Positions 7,806 to 16,244 of a stretch of DNA of 64,000 bases are shown here, piece after piece. Within the stretch, counting starts at the first letter, position 1, and every line of letters starts with the position of its first letter. The notes beneath the pieces were generated by a model. That model was given only the letters and a program-made list of their open reading frames with translations. It did no database searches and was not told the origin of the DNA. This DNA is from Janibacter sp. CX7 (lineage in GTDB: Bacteria; Actinomycetota; Actinomycetes; Actinomycetales; Dermatophilaceae), in assembly GCF_024362365.1 (NCBI RefSeq), contig NZ_CP101464.1, forward strand, positions 2,418,001-2,482,000, written 5' to 3'. A program made the translations under genes and the position numbers.

Positions 7806-10234
7806 AGCTTTTCGAGCGGGGCGTAGCGGAGCAGCAGGCGCTTGACGCCGTCCTCCCCACCGAAGTCGACGTGGGCCATCGCCTTGTCGCCCTCACCCTC
7901 GACCCGGATCACCGTGCCGAGCCCGAAGCTGTCGTGCGTGACCTTGTCACCGTCGGACAGCGCGATGACCGGACGGTTGCCGGGCGAGCGCACGCCGGGG
8001 CGGGCCGCGAGGCGGGCGACGGCCGGTGTGCGGGTCGAGCGGGTCGGGCCGACCGGCGGCCCCGTCCGCTCCCACCGCATGAGGTGCTCGGGGATCTCGT
8101 CGAGGAAGCGTGACGCAGGGTTGTACTGCGGCGCGCCGAAGGCGCTGCGCACCGCCGCCCGCGACAGGTGCAGCCGCTCGCGGGCGCGGGTGATGCCGAC
8201 ATAGGCCAGCCGCCGCTCCTCCTCGAGCTCGCTCTCCTTGCCCAGGCTGCGCTGGTGCGGGAAGGTGCCGTCCTCCATGCCGGTGAGGAAGACGACGGGG
8301 AACTCCAGGCCCTTGGCCGTGTGCAGGGTCATGAGGGTGACGACGCCCTGGTCGTCGGCCTCGTCGTCGGGGATCTCGTCGGCGTCGGCGACGAGGCTCA
8401 CCTGCTCGAGGAAGTCGTCGAGGCTGATGACCTCGCCGGTCGCCTCACGCGTCGCGTCGAACTCGCGGGCGACCCCGACGAGCTCCTGCAGGTTTTCGAG
8501 TCGGGTCTCGTCCTGCGGGTCACGACTGGCCTGCAGCTCGGCGACGTAGCCGGTGCGCTCGAGGACCGCGGCGAGCAGGTCGCCGATGCCGGCCCCCTCC
8601 TCCTGCAGCTCGCGCAGGCCCTCCAGGAGGGAGGTGAAGCCGCGCACGGCCGTCACGGAACGGGTCGCGATGCCGGGTGCGTCCTCGACGCGGCCGAGGG
8701 CGGCGACGAAGGGGATGCGCTCACGGTCGGCGAGCTGGGCCACGGCGGCCTGGGCCCGGTCACCGATGCCCCGCTTGGGGACGTTGATGATCCGGCGCAG
8801 GTTGACGGTGTCGGCGGGGTTGGCGACGACGTGCAGGTAGGCCAGGGCGTCCTTGACCTCCCTTCGCTCGTAGAAGCGGGTGCCACCGACGACCTTGTAG
8901 GGCAGACCGACCCGGACGAAGACCTCCTCGATGGCGCGAGACTGCGCATTGGTCCGGTAGAAGACGGCGACGTCGCCGGGCCGCACGCCGTGCTCGTCGT
9001 GGAGCTCGTCGATGGTCGTGGCGATGAAGGAGGCCTCGTCGTGCTCGTTGTCCCCGACGTAGCCGATGATCGGCTCGCCGGAGCCGGACTCGGTCCACAG
9101 GTTCTTCTTGCGGCGCGACTCGTTGCGCTCGATGACGGCATTGGCCGCGGTGAGGATCGTCTGGGTCGAGCGGTAGTTCTGCTCGAGGAGGATCGAGCGC
9201 GCGTCGGGGTAGTCCTCCTCGAACTCGATGATGTTGCGGATCGAGGCCCCGCGGAAGGCGTAGATCGACTGGTCGGCGTCGCCGACGACGACAAGCTCGC
9301 TCGGCTCGACGGCGTGCTCGCCCTGCGCCTGGCCGTCCGCCCCGCCGACGAGCTCGCGCACGAGCTGGTACTGCGCGTGGTTGGTGTCCTGGTACTCGTC
9401 GACGAGCACGTGCCGGAAGCGGCGCCGGTAGTGCTCGGCCACGTCGGGGAAGGCCTGCAGGACGTGCACCGTCGTCATGATGATGTCGTCGAAGTCGAGC
9501 GCGTTGGCCTGACGCAGCCGCCGCTGGTACTCGGTGTAGACCTGCGAGAGGGTCTGGTCCTGGTGGGTGCCGCCCGGCTGCTGCCCGTCCTCGTCGGCCG
9601 CGACCCGGCGGGCGTACTCCTCCTCGTCGACGAGCTCGTTCTTGAGGTTGCTGATCCGATGGCCCATGGCCCGCGGCGGGAAGCGCTTGGGGTCGAGGTC
9701 GAGGTCGCGCATGACGAGCGCGATGAGCCGTTGGCTGTCGGCGGCGTCGTAGATCGAGAAGCTGCTCTTCATGCCGACCTTCGTCGCCTCGCGGCGCAGG
9801 ATGCGCACGCACGCCGAGTGGAAGGTCATGACCCACATCGCCTTGGCCCGCGGCCCGACGAGGTCCTCGACCCGCTCGCGCATCTCCGCGGCGGCCTTGT
9901 TGGTGAAGGTGATCGCGAGGATCTGCCCCGGCTGCGCGCCGCGGGCGGCGAGCAGGTAGGCGATGCGGTGGGTGAGCACCCGGGTCTTGCCCGAGCCGGC
10001 GCCGGCGACGATGAGCAGCGGGCCGCCCTCGTGCAGGACGGCCTCGCGCTGGGCGGGGTTGAGCCCCGCCACGAGTTCCTCGGGGTCGCGCTCCGGGGCC
10101 CGCTTGTGTGCGCTGTGAGCGGCCCGGGTGGGCCCCTCCTCGGACATCGCCCACGCCGGCACCCCGGCATCGGTCACGTCCGCGGTCCAGTCACCGGGCA
10201 GGGCATCAGGGAGGTCGTCGAAGAGGCTGCTCAT
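7802..10234 (-). CDS. pcrA: ATP-dependent 3'-5' DNA helicase PcrA/UvrD
   Basis: This 810-residue superfamily 1A helicase unwinds DNA in repair and rolling-circle replication. It shows Walker A GAGSGKT at residues 78-84, LAITFTNKAAAEMR (motif Ia), LVDEYQDTN near 280 (Walker B), GDADQSIYAFRGA, LEQNYRSTQ, and VTLMTLHTAKGLEFP in the C-terminal RecA fold. The last 45 residues (GLGTVIRVEGEG... HVDFGG) form the Tudor-like tail of PcrA that contacts RNA polymerase. A GGAGG lies upstream of the ATG. The first 50 residues are variable. It is monocistronic. Confidence 0.96.
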   Translation of the reverse strand: MSSLFDDLPDALPGDWTADVTDAGVPAWAMSEEGPTRAAHSAHKRAPERDPEELVAGLNPAQREAVLHEGGPLLIVAGAGSGKTRVLTHRIAYLLAARGAQPGQILAITFTNKAAAEMRERVEDLVGPRAKAMWVMTFHSACVRILRREATKVGMKSSFSIYDAADSQRLIALVMRDLDLDPKRFPPRAMGHRISNLKNELVDEEEYARRVAADEDGQQPGGTHQDQTLSQVYTEYQRRLRQANALDFDDIIMTTVHVLQAFPDVAEHYRRRFRHVLVDEYQDTNHAQYQLVRELVGGADGQAQGEHAVEPSELVVVGDADQSIYAFRGASIRNIIEFEEDYPDARSILLEQNYRSTQTILTAANAVIERNESRRKKNLWTESGSGEPIIGYVGDNEHDEASFIATTIDELHDEHGVRPGDVAVFYRTNAQSRAIEEVFVRVGLPYKVVGGTRFYERREVKDALAYLHVVANPADTVNLRRIINVPKRGIGDRAQAAVAQLADRERIPFVAALGRVEDAPGIATRSVTAVRGFTSLLEGLRELQEEGAGIGDLLAAVLERTGYVAELQASRDPQDETRLENLQELVGVAREFDATREATGEVISLDDFLEQVSLVADADEIPDDEADDQGVVTLMTLHTAKGLEFPVVFLTGMEDGTFPHQRSLGKESELEEERRLAYVGITRARERLHLSRAAVRSAFGAPQYNPASRFLDEIPEHLMRWERTGPPVGPTRSTRTPAVARLAARPGVRSPGNRPVIALSDGDKVTHDSFGLGTVIRVEGEGDKAMAHVDFGGEDGVKRLLLRYAPLEKL

Positions 10235-10275
10235 CTCGCCCTCCAGCGTACGTCGCCGCGGTGACAGGCCCCGCG

Positions 10276-10400
10276 GACGGGGAGGTCGGGTGACGCGGCG
10301 TCAAGCCGAAGTCGTGGACGACGACGCCACCACAGGAGAACGAAGGACTTCGGCAGCGCGTCACCCGGCCTCCCCGGGAGCCGGGAGGTCGGGTGGCGCG
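10276..10400. repeat. Nested inverted repeat between pcrA and the MFS gene
   Basis: A 19-bp arm at 10279-10297 (begins GGGGAGGTCGGGTGACG) pairs with 10357-10375 with one mismatch. Inside, CCGAAGTC (10306-10313) pairs with GACTTCGG (10346-10353), and GTGG/CCAC can pair further in. A third, direct partial copy of the outer arm (GGGAGGTCGGGTGGCGCGG) follows at 10382-10400, close to the next promoter. It may be a structured RNA or a mobile palindromic element. Confidence 0.75.
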
Positions 10401-10415
10401 GAGTATCTTGCGCCG

Positions 10416-11696
10416 GTGAGCGGGATGCGCGAGGACCTGAGCCTGCTGCGGGAGCGGCGCTTCGCGTCGCTCTTCGAGGCACGTACTCTGTCGATGCTCG
10501 GGCTGGCCTTCGCGCCGGTGGCGCTGGCCTTCGGCATCCTGCGTCTGCCCGGGGCCGACGCCGGGACGCTCTCGCTCGTCGTCGCCTCGGAGGCGATCCC
10601 ACACGTGCTCGGCCTGCTCCTCGGCGGGGTCGTCGCCGACCGCTACCCGCGGCGGCTCGTGATGTTCACCGGCGAGTGCCTCTCGCTCGTCGCGTGGCTG
10701 GGCATCGGCACGATGCTGCTCCTCGGGTGGGCGCCGATCCCGCTCGTGTGCGCCTTCGCCGTCCTCACCGGTCTCGCCGGCGCGGTCGTGTGGCCGGTGC
10801 TGTCCGGCATCATCCCCGAGGTCGCCCCGCCCGACCGGCTGCAGTCGGCCAATGCGCTGCTCGCGGTGGGCGCCAACGTCGCTCGCGTCGGCGGGCTCGT
10901 CGCCGCGGGCGCGGTCGTCGTCCTCATCGGCCCCGGCTGGGCGCTCGTCACGGCCGCCGCCGTGTACGCCGCTGCCGCCACCTTCGCGTGGCGCATCGGC
11001 TCGACCCAACGCCCCGGACGCGAAGGGGGGACCTCCGTCCTCGCCGAGCTGCAGGAGGGGTGGGTCGAGTTCTCCTCCCGCGAGTGGCTGTGGGTGGTCG
11101 TCGCGCAGTTCGCCCTGCTCATCCTCGCCTGGCAGGGCGCCCACACGGTCCTCGGCCCGGTGGTCGCCGAGGCCGAGCTCGGCGGGGCCGGTGCGTGGTC
11201 GGCGATCCTCACCGGCGAGGCGATCGGCATGCTCGTCGGGGTGCTCGTGGCCCTGCGCCTGCGGCCCCGTCGCCCGATCCTCGTCGGCGTGCTCCTCACC
11301 TCGCTCACGGCCCTGCCCTACCTCCTCCTCGGGCTGGGCGCGCCGCTGGCACTCGTCGTGGTCGCGGGCTTCGCGATGGGGCTGGGCATGGACACCTTCA
11401 CCGTCCTGTGGCAGACGACGATGCAGCGGGAGGTCCCCGCCGAGGCCCTCTCGCGGGTGGCCTCCTACGACGCCTTCGGGTCGATGCTCTTCGGCCCCGT
11501 CGGGGTGCTGCTCGCCGGACCGGCGGCGGTCCACCTCGGCGCGCACACCGCCCTGCTCGTGTGCGCGGCGATCATCCTCGTCTCCTGCCTGCTCGCCCTG
11601 CTCTCGCGGGAGGTGCGCACCCTGCGGGCACCGGAGGTGGCCGCCCCGGTGCCCGAGGGCGCCTACCCGACACCGGTCGACCCGGCGACACCCTGA
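10416..11696 (+). CDS. MFS transporter (12-span drug-efflux type)
   Basis: This is a 426-residue polytopic membrane protein of the major facilitator superfamily, close to the enterobactin/multidrug exporter group. The loop 2-3 motif GGVVADRYPRRLVMF is present, and about 12 hydrophobic spans follow. The substrate is unknown. A TATCTT hexamer at 10404-10409 lies six bases before GTG at 10416, suggesting a leaderless mRNA, so I start there. An in-frame ATG at 10425 is the alternative. It ends seven bases before the stop of the convergent rhodanese gene. Confidence 0.88.
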   Translation: MSGMREDLSLLRERRFASLFEARTLSMLGLAFAPVALAFGILRLPGADAGTLSLVVASEAIPHVLGLLLGGVVADRYPRRLVMFTGECLSLVAWLGIGTMLLLGWAPIPLVCAFAVLTGLAGAVVWPVLSGIIPEVAPPDRLQSANALLAVGANVARVGGLVAAGAVVVLIGPGWALVTAAAVYAAAATFAWRIGSTQRPGREGGTSVLAELQEGWVEFSSREWLWVVVAQFALLILAWQGAHTVLGPVVAEAELGGAGAWSAILTGEAIGMLVGVLVALRLRPRRPILVGVLLTSLTALPYLLLGLGAPLALVVVAGFAMGLGMDTFTVLWQTTMQREVPAEALSRVASYDAFGSMLFGPVGVLLAGPAAVHLGAHTALLVCAAIILVSCLLALLSREVRTLRAPEVAAPVPEGAYPTPVDPATP

Positions 11697-11703
11697 CCGC
11701 GGG

Positions 11704-12123
11704 TCAGGCGGCGCGCAGCCGGGCGACCGGTAGCCCGAGCTCGCGCCACGCGGCGAAGCCACCGACGACATCCGTCGCCAGCTCGATCCCGATGGAGCGC
11801 AGGGAGTCCGCCGCCAGCGACGAGGTGTAGCCCTCCTGGCAGATGACGATGACGCGGTCACCGAGGGTGACGCCCGGCAGGGACGCCTCCTGCCGCGGGT
11901 CGAGCCGCCACTCGAGGACATTGCGCTCGATGACCCACGGGTCGAGGACGCTGGCGACCTCCCCTTCGACCTGCCGTTGCGCCGCCGGACGGATGTCGAC
12001 GAGGCGGGCGGTGCCGTCACGCACCTCCCGCCAGGCCTGCACCGGGGAGACCCGGGTCAGCCGGGAGCGGGCGTCGGCGAGGAGGGCGTCGATGCCGTCG
12101 TGCTGGGCCGCCATCGCGCTCAC
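11704..12123 (-). CDS. Rhodanese-like sulfurtransferase domain protein
   Basis: This 139-residue, single rhodanese domain has DIRPAAQRQVEGEV near the active-site entry and VIVICQEGYTSSLAADSL, in which the cysteine of CQEGYTS is the expected catalytic residue. Such proteins carry a persulfide. Its GTG overlaps the cysteine dioxygenase stop (GTGA), so the two are co-translated. Together they fit a cysteine/sulfur catabolism unit, in line with the Cys-containing leader peptide upstream. The physiological acceptor is unknown. Confidence 0.88.
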   Translation of the reverse strand: MSAMAAQHDGIDALLADARSRLTRVSPVQAWREVRDGTARLVDIRPAAQRQVEGEVASVLDPWVIERNVLEWRLDPRQEASLPGVTLGDRVIVICQEGYTSSLAADSLRSIGIELATDVVGGFAAWRELGLPVARLRAA

Positions 12124-12617
12124 CACGCCTGCCGCTGCTCGACGCCGGAGGGCCGCAGCACGCCGTCGACGAGGTCGTAGTGGGTCATCTGCGCCAGCGT
12201 CGGGCTGTAGGCGTGCACCGAGATGGCCACCTCGCGACCGAGGTTGGTGACGTCGTGGAGGTGGCTGCCGCCGAAGGCGCGCCCCTCCCCTTCGTGCAGC
12301 TCGGAGGCCGCGACGGACCGCTCCCGGGTGTGCTCGGTCAGGGTGCCGCGCACGACGGTGAACCCGCCTCGCGCGCCGCCGTGGTCGTGCCAGCCGGTGC
12401 CGGCGCCGACGGGCCACCGGATGAGCCAGACCTGCAGGCGCGGGCTGTCGGCGAGCAGCCGCCAGGTGCGTTCGCCGGGGCGGTCGGGGTCCGGCCCGAG
12501 CGTGTCGGGCAGGGCCGGGTCGGAGGCGAAGAGCTGGGTCAGGCGCAACAGCTGGACGGGGGTGAAGGCCTCGACGCCGGGCGTCGGGCGGACAGGGGTG
12601 GACTGGGTCGTGTACAT
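12120..12617 (-). CDS. Cysteine dioxygenase family cupin
   Basis: This 165-residue cupin resembles type I cysteine dioxygenase, which oxidises cysteine to cysteine sulfinate with non-haem iron. Cupin motif 1 reads GWHDHGGARGGFTVVRGTLTE, with the first two metal-binding histidines; motif 2 contains SHLHDVTNLG and the third. The sequence RWPVGAGTGWHDH is typical of the bacterial group. The length is near normal. It leads the CDO-rhodanese operon and sits 36 bases after the leader-peptide stop. Other thiol dioxygenase substrates (3-mercaptopropionate) remain possible. Confidence 0.88.
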   Translation of the reverse strand: MYTTQSTPVRPTPGVEAFTPVQLLRLTQLFASDPALPDTLGPDPDRPGERTWRLLADSPRLQVWLIRWPVGAGTGWHDHGGARGGFTVVRGTLTEHTRERSVAASELHEGEGRAFGGSHLHDVTNLGREVAISVHAYSPTLAQMTHYDLVDGVLRPSGVEQRQAW

Positions 12618-12653
12618 GGGTCGGCTCTCTGTGCGGTGGTCTGCGGGCTGCGG

Positions 12654-12755
12654 TCAGGCGCAGCGGCGACAGAGGGCACCGAGGTGGAGCGCGAGGTCCA
12701 GGTGCAGACGACGCACCCCGGCGAAGGGGGTCCAGGTGTGCGTCGAGAGGTCCAT
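12654..12755 (-). CDS. Cysteine-type leader peptide (33 aa) upstream of CDO-rhodanese
   Basis: A 33-codon frame starting MDLSTHTWTPFAG ends in RRLHLDLALHLGALCRRCA. The pattern R-x-H-x-D-L followed by a late Cys-Arg pair matches the putative leader peptides found before sulfur-metabolism genes in Streptomyces and other actinobacteria. Known mycobacterial relatives with clustered cysteine codons act as cysteine-responsive attenuators. Cysteines here are residues 29 and 32, three and one codons from the end. The stop is 36 bases before the cysteine dioxygenase start. The role in attenuation is inference; the frame is directly seen. Confidence 0.8.
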   Translation of the reverse strand: MDLSTHTWTPFAGVRRLHLDLALHLGALCRRCA

Positions 12756-12837
12756 GCCGAGAGCCCACCACGTGCGCACCCCTCGCGTCAAACTCCTATT
12801 CACATAGTGGGAGATTGGTCGGCCTAAGGTGTCCGTC

Positions 12838-13428
12838 ATGACCCAGATCGTGCGACCCGACGCCCGCTACCAGCGCTCCTACCTCGAAGCTCTCGACGAG
12901 TTCGACGGGGCGCACCGCGACGGCGACGGCATGCTCGAGCTGGCTGCCGACCCGACGACCGGCTTCGCCGGCCACGACTTCACCCGTGAGGGGCTCGAGG
13001 ACCCCGAGGAGTTCCGCCGTCTCGTGCAGGCCCGCCGCGCCGACGAGCTGCCGGAGACGCCGCGCCCGGCGAACTTCGTCCCGTGCACCTATCTGTGGAT
13101 CGCCGAGGGCGACACCTATCTCGGGTCGATCTCCTTCCGCCACGAGCTGACCGACTTCCTCCTCGAGCAGGGCGGGCACATCGGCTACTCGGTCCGGCCC
13201 TCGGCGCGGCGGCAGGGGCACGCGAGCACCGCCCTTCGTCAGGTCCTGGAGCTCGCCGCCGAGATGGGCCACGAGCGGGTGCTCATCACCTGCGACGAGG
13301 ACAACGTCGCCTCGCGGGCCACGATCGAGGGCGCCGGCGGGGTCTACGAGGACTCGCGGGTCGGCAAGCGGCGCTACTGGGTGCCGACGGTCGTCACCGA
13401 CCGGCCGGCGGGCGCGCTCATCGGGTAG
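12838..13428 (+). CDS. GNAT family N-acetyltransferase
   Basis: The 196-residue protein has the acetyl-CoA binding segment IGYSVRPSARRQGHASTALRQ near residues 118-138, equivalent to the GNAT motif A (R-x-x-G-x-G/A), and CDEDNVASRATIEGAGG after it. It resembles the small-molecule acetyltransferases often annotated as predicted acetyltransferases. The substrate is unknown. ATG at 12838 is preferred because TAAGGT at 12825-12830 places the transcript start at the codon. An in-frame GTG at 12829 lies inside that promoter. Confidence 0.85.
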   Translation: MTQIVRPDARYQRSYLEALDEFDGAHRDGDGMLELAADPTTGFAGHDFTREGLEDPEEFRRLVQARRADELPETPRPANFVPCTYLWIAEGDTYLGSISFRHELTDFLLEQGGHIGYSVRPSARRQGHASTALRQVLELAAEMGHERVLITCDEDNVASRATIEGAGGVYEDSRVGKRRYWVPTVVTDRPAGALIG

Positions 13429-13431
13429 GCG

Positions 13432-13472
13432 GGTCCCTTCGAGACGGTCGCTGCGCGACCTCCTCAGGGACC
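13432..13472. repeat. REP-I palindromic repeat, copy 1
   Basis: GGTCCCTTCGAGACGGTCGC continues to a matching AGGGACC end. The outer ends GGTCCCT/AGGGACC and the inner GGTCGC/GCGACC are both inverted, giving a two-stem element. It starts four bases after the acetyltransferase stop codon and ends 20 bases before the next gene. Copies 2-4 are at 16245, 32529 and 43533. Confidence 0.85.
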
Positions 13473-13492
13473 GTCGTGAGTACTGTCGGGGC

Positions 13493-14461
13493 ATGGCCCG
13501 CGGCGAGCACGGCGACGACGTCCACCTCGACGTCGGGGGGCGCGACGTGCGCATCTCCTCCCCCGACCGGGTCTACTTCCCCGAGCGCGGTGAGACCAAG
13601 CTCGACCTCGCGCACTACTACCTCGCCGTCGGCGACGGGATCCTGCGGGCGCTGCGCGAGCGGCCGACGATGCTGCACCGGTTCCCCAAGGGCGTGAGCG
13701 GCGCCAAGGTCCACCAGAAGCGGCTGCCGAAGGGCGCGCCCGACTGGGTCGAGACGGTGCGGCTGCACTTCCCGCGGTACGACCTGCACGCCGACGAGCT
13801 GTGCCCGACGGAGCTCGGCGCCATCATCTGGGCGGTGCAGATGAGCACCGTCGAGCTGCACCCGTGGAATGTCCGCCGCGCCGACGTCGACCGGCCCGAC
13901 GAGTGGCGGATCGACCTCGACCCCATGCCGGATGCTCCCTTCGACCGGGTGCGGCGGGTGGCCGGCGTCGTCCACGAGGCCCTCGACGAGCTCGGGGTCG
14001 TCGGCTTCCCCAAGACGAGCGGTGGGTCCGGGCTGCACGTCTACGTGCGGGTCGAGCCGCGGTGGGAGTTCGCCGACGTGCGAAGGGCGGCGCTCGCCTT
14101 CGCCCGTGAGGTCGAGCGGCGCGCGCCGCAGGACGTGACGACGACGTGGTGGCGCAAGGACCGCGACCCGGCGGCGGTCTTCGTCGACTACAACCAAAAT
14201 GCCCGCGACCACACGATCGCGGCCGCCTACTCGGTGCGGGGCAATGCCCGCGGGACGGTGTCGACGCCGATCTCCTGGGACGAGATCGCCGACGTCGAGC
14301 CGCAGGACTGCACGATCGCGACCGTGCCGGCGCGCTTCGCGCGGGTCGGCGACCTGCACGCGAGCATCGACGACGTCGCGCACGACCTGACGCCGCTGCT
14401 CGAGTGGGCCGAGCGTGACGAGGCCGCCGGGCACGAGGGCCCGGCCGACCCCGGCGACTGA
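13493..14461 (+). CDS. LigD-type DNA polymerase/primase domain protein (stand-alone)
   Basis: This 322-residue protein is of the archaeo-eukaryotic primase fold found as the POL domain of bacterial LigD, used in non-homologous end joining. Catalytic acids are visible in RIDLDPMP, and the conserved SGGSGLHVYVR and VFVDYNQNARD follow. No ligase or nuclease domain is attached, and no ku or ligase gene is in the window, so partners must be elsewhere. A TACTGT hexamer at 13481-13486 is six bases before the ATG, which fits a leaderless transcript. Confidence 0.93.
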   Translation: MARGEHGDDVHLDVGGRDVRISSPDRVYFPERGETKLDLAHYYLAVGDGILRALRERPTMLHRFPKGVSGAKVHQKRLPKGAPDWVETVRLHFPRYDLHADELCPTELGAIIWAVQMSTVELHPWNVRRADVDRPDEWRIDLDPMPDAPFDRVRRVAGVVHEALDELGVVGFPKTSGGSGLHVYVRVEPRWEFADVRRAALAFAREVERRAPQDVTTTWWRKDRDPAAVFVDYNQNARDHTIAAAYSVRGNARGTVSTPISWDEIADVEPQDCTIATVPARFARVGDLHASIDDVAHDLTPLLEWAERDEAAGHEGPADPGD

Positions 14462-14475
14462 TCGCGGCGGGGCGG

Positions 14476-14808
14476 CTACGCCCCGCGTCGCAGACAGGCG
14501 TCGATCCAGTGGGTCAGGCCGGCCTCGTCCGCCACGGCGTCGGGGTGCACGTCCAACCAGCTCGGGCCCATGTCCTTGCCACCCATGTCGGCGACCTGCG
14601 CATAGAGCGGGCCGGCATCGGCGAGCAGGTCCGCGCTCTCAGCAGGGTCGACGCGCGCGAGCAGCCCTCCCCCGCCGCGCACCCCGACGAGGATCGACCC
14701 GCCGACCATGAAGATCAGGGAGCCGAACATCCGCTTCTCCTGCCACTCGATGCCGCGGTCGGTGAGGTCCGACCGGACGCGGGTGGCGAGGTGCTCGTCG
14801 ATGGCCAT
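14476..14808 (-). CDS. TfoX N-terminal domain protein
   Basis: This small 110-residue protein has the TfoX-N signature: WQEKRMFGSLIFMVGG near residue 25 and a C-terminal SWLDVHPDAVADEAGLTHWI. The domain is named after a competence regulator but is mostly found, as here, as a short stand-alone protein of unknown role. It is single and convergent with the LigD-type gene. There is no cysteine or metal motif. Confidence 0.8.
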   Translation of the reverse strand: MAIDEHLATRVRSDLTDRGIEWQEKRMFGSLIFMVGGSILVGVRGGGGLLARVDPAESADLLADAGPLYAQVADMGGKDMGPSWLDVHPDAVADEAGLTHWIDACLRRGA

Positions 14809-14838
14809 GACTCCACCCTGCCAGAGCAGGTGGCGCTC

Positions 14839-14857
14839 GGTATGATTTCGTCATACC
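14839..14857 (+). promoter_or_regulatory. Promoter and probable operator of the toxin-antitoxin operon
   Basis: The inverted repeat GGTATGA-TTTCG-TCATACC spans 14839-14857 and contains TATGAT (14841-14846), a good -10 box. Overlap of a palindrome with the promoter is the usual layout for autorepression by a ribbon-helix-helix antitoxin. A strong AGGAGG follows at 14859. Confidence 0.7.
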
Positions 14858-14872
14858 CAGGAGGTGGCGTCG

Positions 14873-15124
14873 ATGATGCGCAAGGTGACCGTGACCCTGC
14901 CGGACGAGCTCTACGACGTGGTCGAGCGGGCCCGCTCGATCGAGCATCGGAGCCGATCAGAGGTCGTCCAGGAGGCACTGCGCACGCACTTCGGCGAACC
15001 CGTCTACCACCCGAGTGACGAGGAGCGCCGCCAGCTGCTGGAGGCGCTCGAGGCCCACCGCGACGACCCCGCAGCCGTTCACGACTGGGAGGCTGTCCGC
15101 GAGCAGCTGCACTCCAGTCCGTGA
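14873..15124 (+). CDS. Ribbon-helix-helix antitoxin (CopG/ParD-like)
   Basis: The 83-residue protein begins with the ribbon strand RKVTVTLPDELYDVV and the helices VERARSIEHRSRSEVVQEAL, an RHH DNA-binding fold. The C-terminal part is acidic and probably wraps the toxin. Start: AGGAGG at 14859-14864 is eight bases from the ATG at 14873; a second ATG follows directly. Its stop overlaps the toxin's GTG start (GTGA). It probably represses its own operon through the palindrome upstream. Confidence 0.88.
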   Translation: MMRKVTVTLPDELYDVVERARSIEHRSRSEVVQEALRTHFGEPVYHPSDEERRQLLEALEAHRDDPAAVHDWEAVREQLHSSP

Positions 15125-15420
15125 CGATCCACCTCACGCAACATGCCGCCGACGACCTGCTGCGTGCCCGTGACCACTACGCCGATGTCAGCGCGACCCT
15201 CCGAGACCGATTCTTGGCGGACGTCGACGTCGCGTTCGAGCGCATCCTGATGTTTCCGTCGGGAGCCCCGCCCGTCGATGGGATGCGCGGTCTTCGCCGC
15301 GCCAGGTTGCGCGCCATCCCCTTCGGTGTGTTCTACCGGGTCGAGAGCACCCGCGACATCCTCGTCGTCAGGGTCCTCCACACCCGGCAAGACCGCACCA
15401 CCGAGATCGCAGACCGATGA
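15121..15420 (+). CDS. RelE/ParE-family toxin
   Basis: The 99-residue protein has the ParE fold pattern: [20 protein letters not shown], a middle [21 protein letters not shown] and the final strand [14 protein letters not shown]. ParE toxins poison gyrase while RelE types cut mRNA; this sequence looks more ParE-like but the target is not certain. It overlaps the antitoxin upstream and, unusually, its own stop overlaps the start of a uracil-DNA glycosylase (ATGA), so the three genes are one translational unit. Confidence 0.85.
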   Translation: MTIHLTQHAADDLLRARDHYADVSATLRDRFLADVDVAFERILMFPSGAPPVDGMRGLRRARLRAIPFGVFYRVESTRDILVVRVLHTRQDRTTEIADR

Positions 15421-16244
15421 CCGACGACCCGCTGCTGCCGCACCCGGTGACGGGGACTCCCTTCGCCTCGCCGGTGGAGCCCGGGGCCGGCTGGCCGGAC
15501 GACCTCGCGAGCGCGGAGACGCCCGTGGCCCGCACGGCTGCTCAGGTGCGACGACTGGCGAAGGGAGCGGCCGACCAGGAGCTCGACGCGCGGATCTCGG
15601 TCTGCCGCGCCTGCCCCCGTCTCGTCGCGTGGCGCGAGGAGGTGGCGACGAGCAAGCGCGCGGCCTTCGCCGACCAGCCCTACTGGGGGCGACCGGTGCC
15701 GGCGCTCGGCCCGCCCGACGCCCCGGTCGTGATCGTCGGGTTGGCACCGGCGGCACACGGGGCCAACCGGACGGGCCGCAACTTCACCGGTGACCGGTCG
15801 GGTGACTGGCTCTTCGCCGCGCTGCACCGGGCCGGCTACGCCAGCCAGCCCGAGTCCTGGGCGGCCGGGGACGGACTGACCCTCGACGGCGTGCGGATCA
15901 TCGCGCCGGTCCGGTGCGCTCCCCCGCAGAACAAGCCCACGACCACTGAGAAGCAGACGTGCGCACCGTGGCTCGACGCGGACCTGGCGAGGAGCGCTCC
16001 CTTCGTCCGCTCGATCATGTGCCTGGGTGCGATCGGGTGGGACGCGACCATCGCCGGGGTGCGGCATGCCGGGTGGGAGGTGCCGCGGCCGAAGCCGACG
16101 TTCGGCCACGGCGCCCGCGCGGTGCTGCGCACGCCCGAGGGACGCGAGGTGGAGCTCGTCGGCTGCTACCACGTGAGCCAGCACAACACCCAGACCGGCC
16201 GGCTCACCGAGACGATGCTCGACGAGGTCATCGGGTCGCTCTGA
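15417..16244 (+). CDS. Family 5 uracil-DNA glycosylase (UdgB type)
   Basis: This 275-residue base-excision repair enzyme has motif 1 [20 protein letters not shown] near residues 110-130, typical of family 5, and [13 protein letters not shown] near the C-terminus as motif 2. Cysteines in VCRACPRL and in RCAPP/QTCAPW can bind the 4Fe-4S cluster of families 4 and 5. It removes uracil and other deaminated bases. It is coupled by ATGA overlap to the toxin gene, so it probably rides on the toxin-antitoxin promoter. Confidence 0.92.
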   Translation: MTDDPLLPHPVTGTPFASPVEPGAGWPDDLASAETPVARTAAQVRRLAKGAADQELDARISVCRACPRLVAWREEVATSKRAAFADQPYWGRPVPALGPPDAPVVIVGLAPAAHGANRTGRNFTGDRSGDWLFAALHRAGYASQPESWAAGDGLTLDGVRIIAPVRCAPPQNKPTTTEKQTCAPWLDADLARSAPFVRSIMCLGAIGWDATIAGVRHAGWEVPRPKPTFGHGARAVLRTPEGREVELVGCYHVSQHNTQTGRLTETMLDEVIGSL

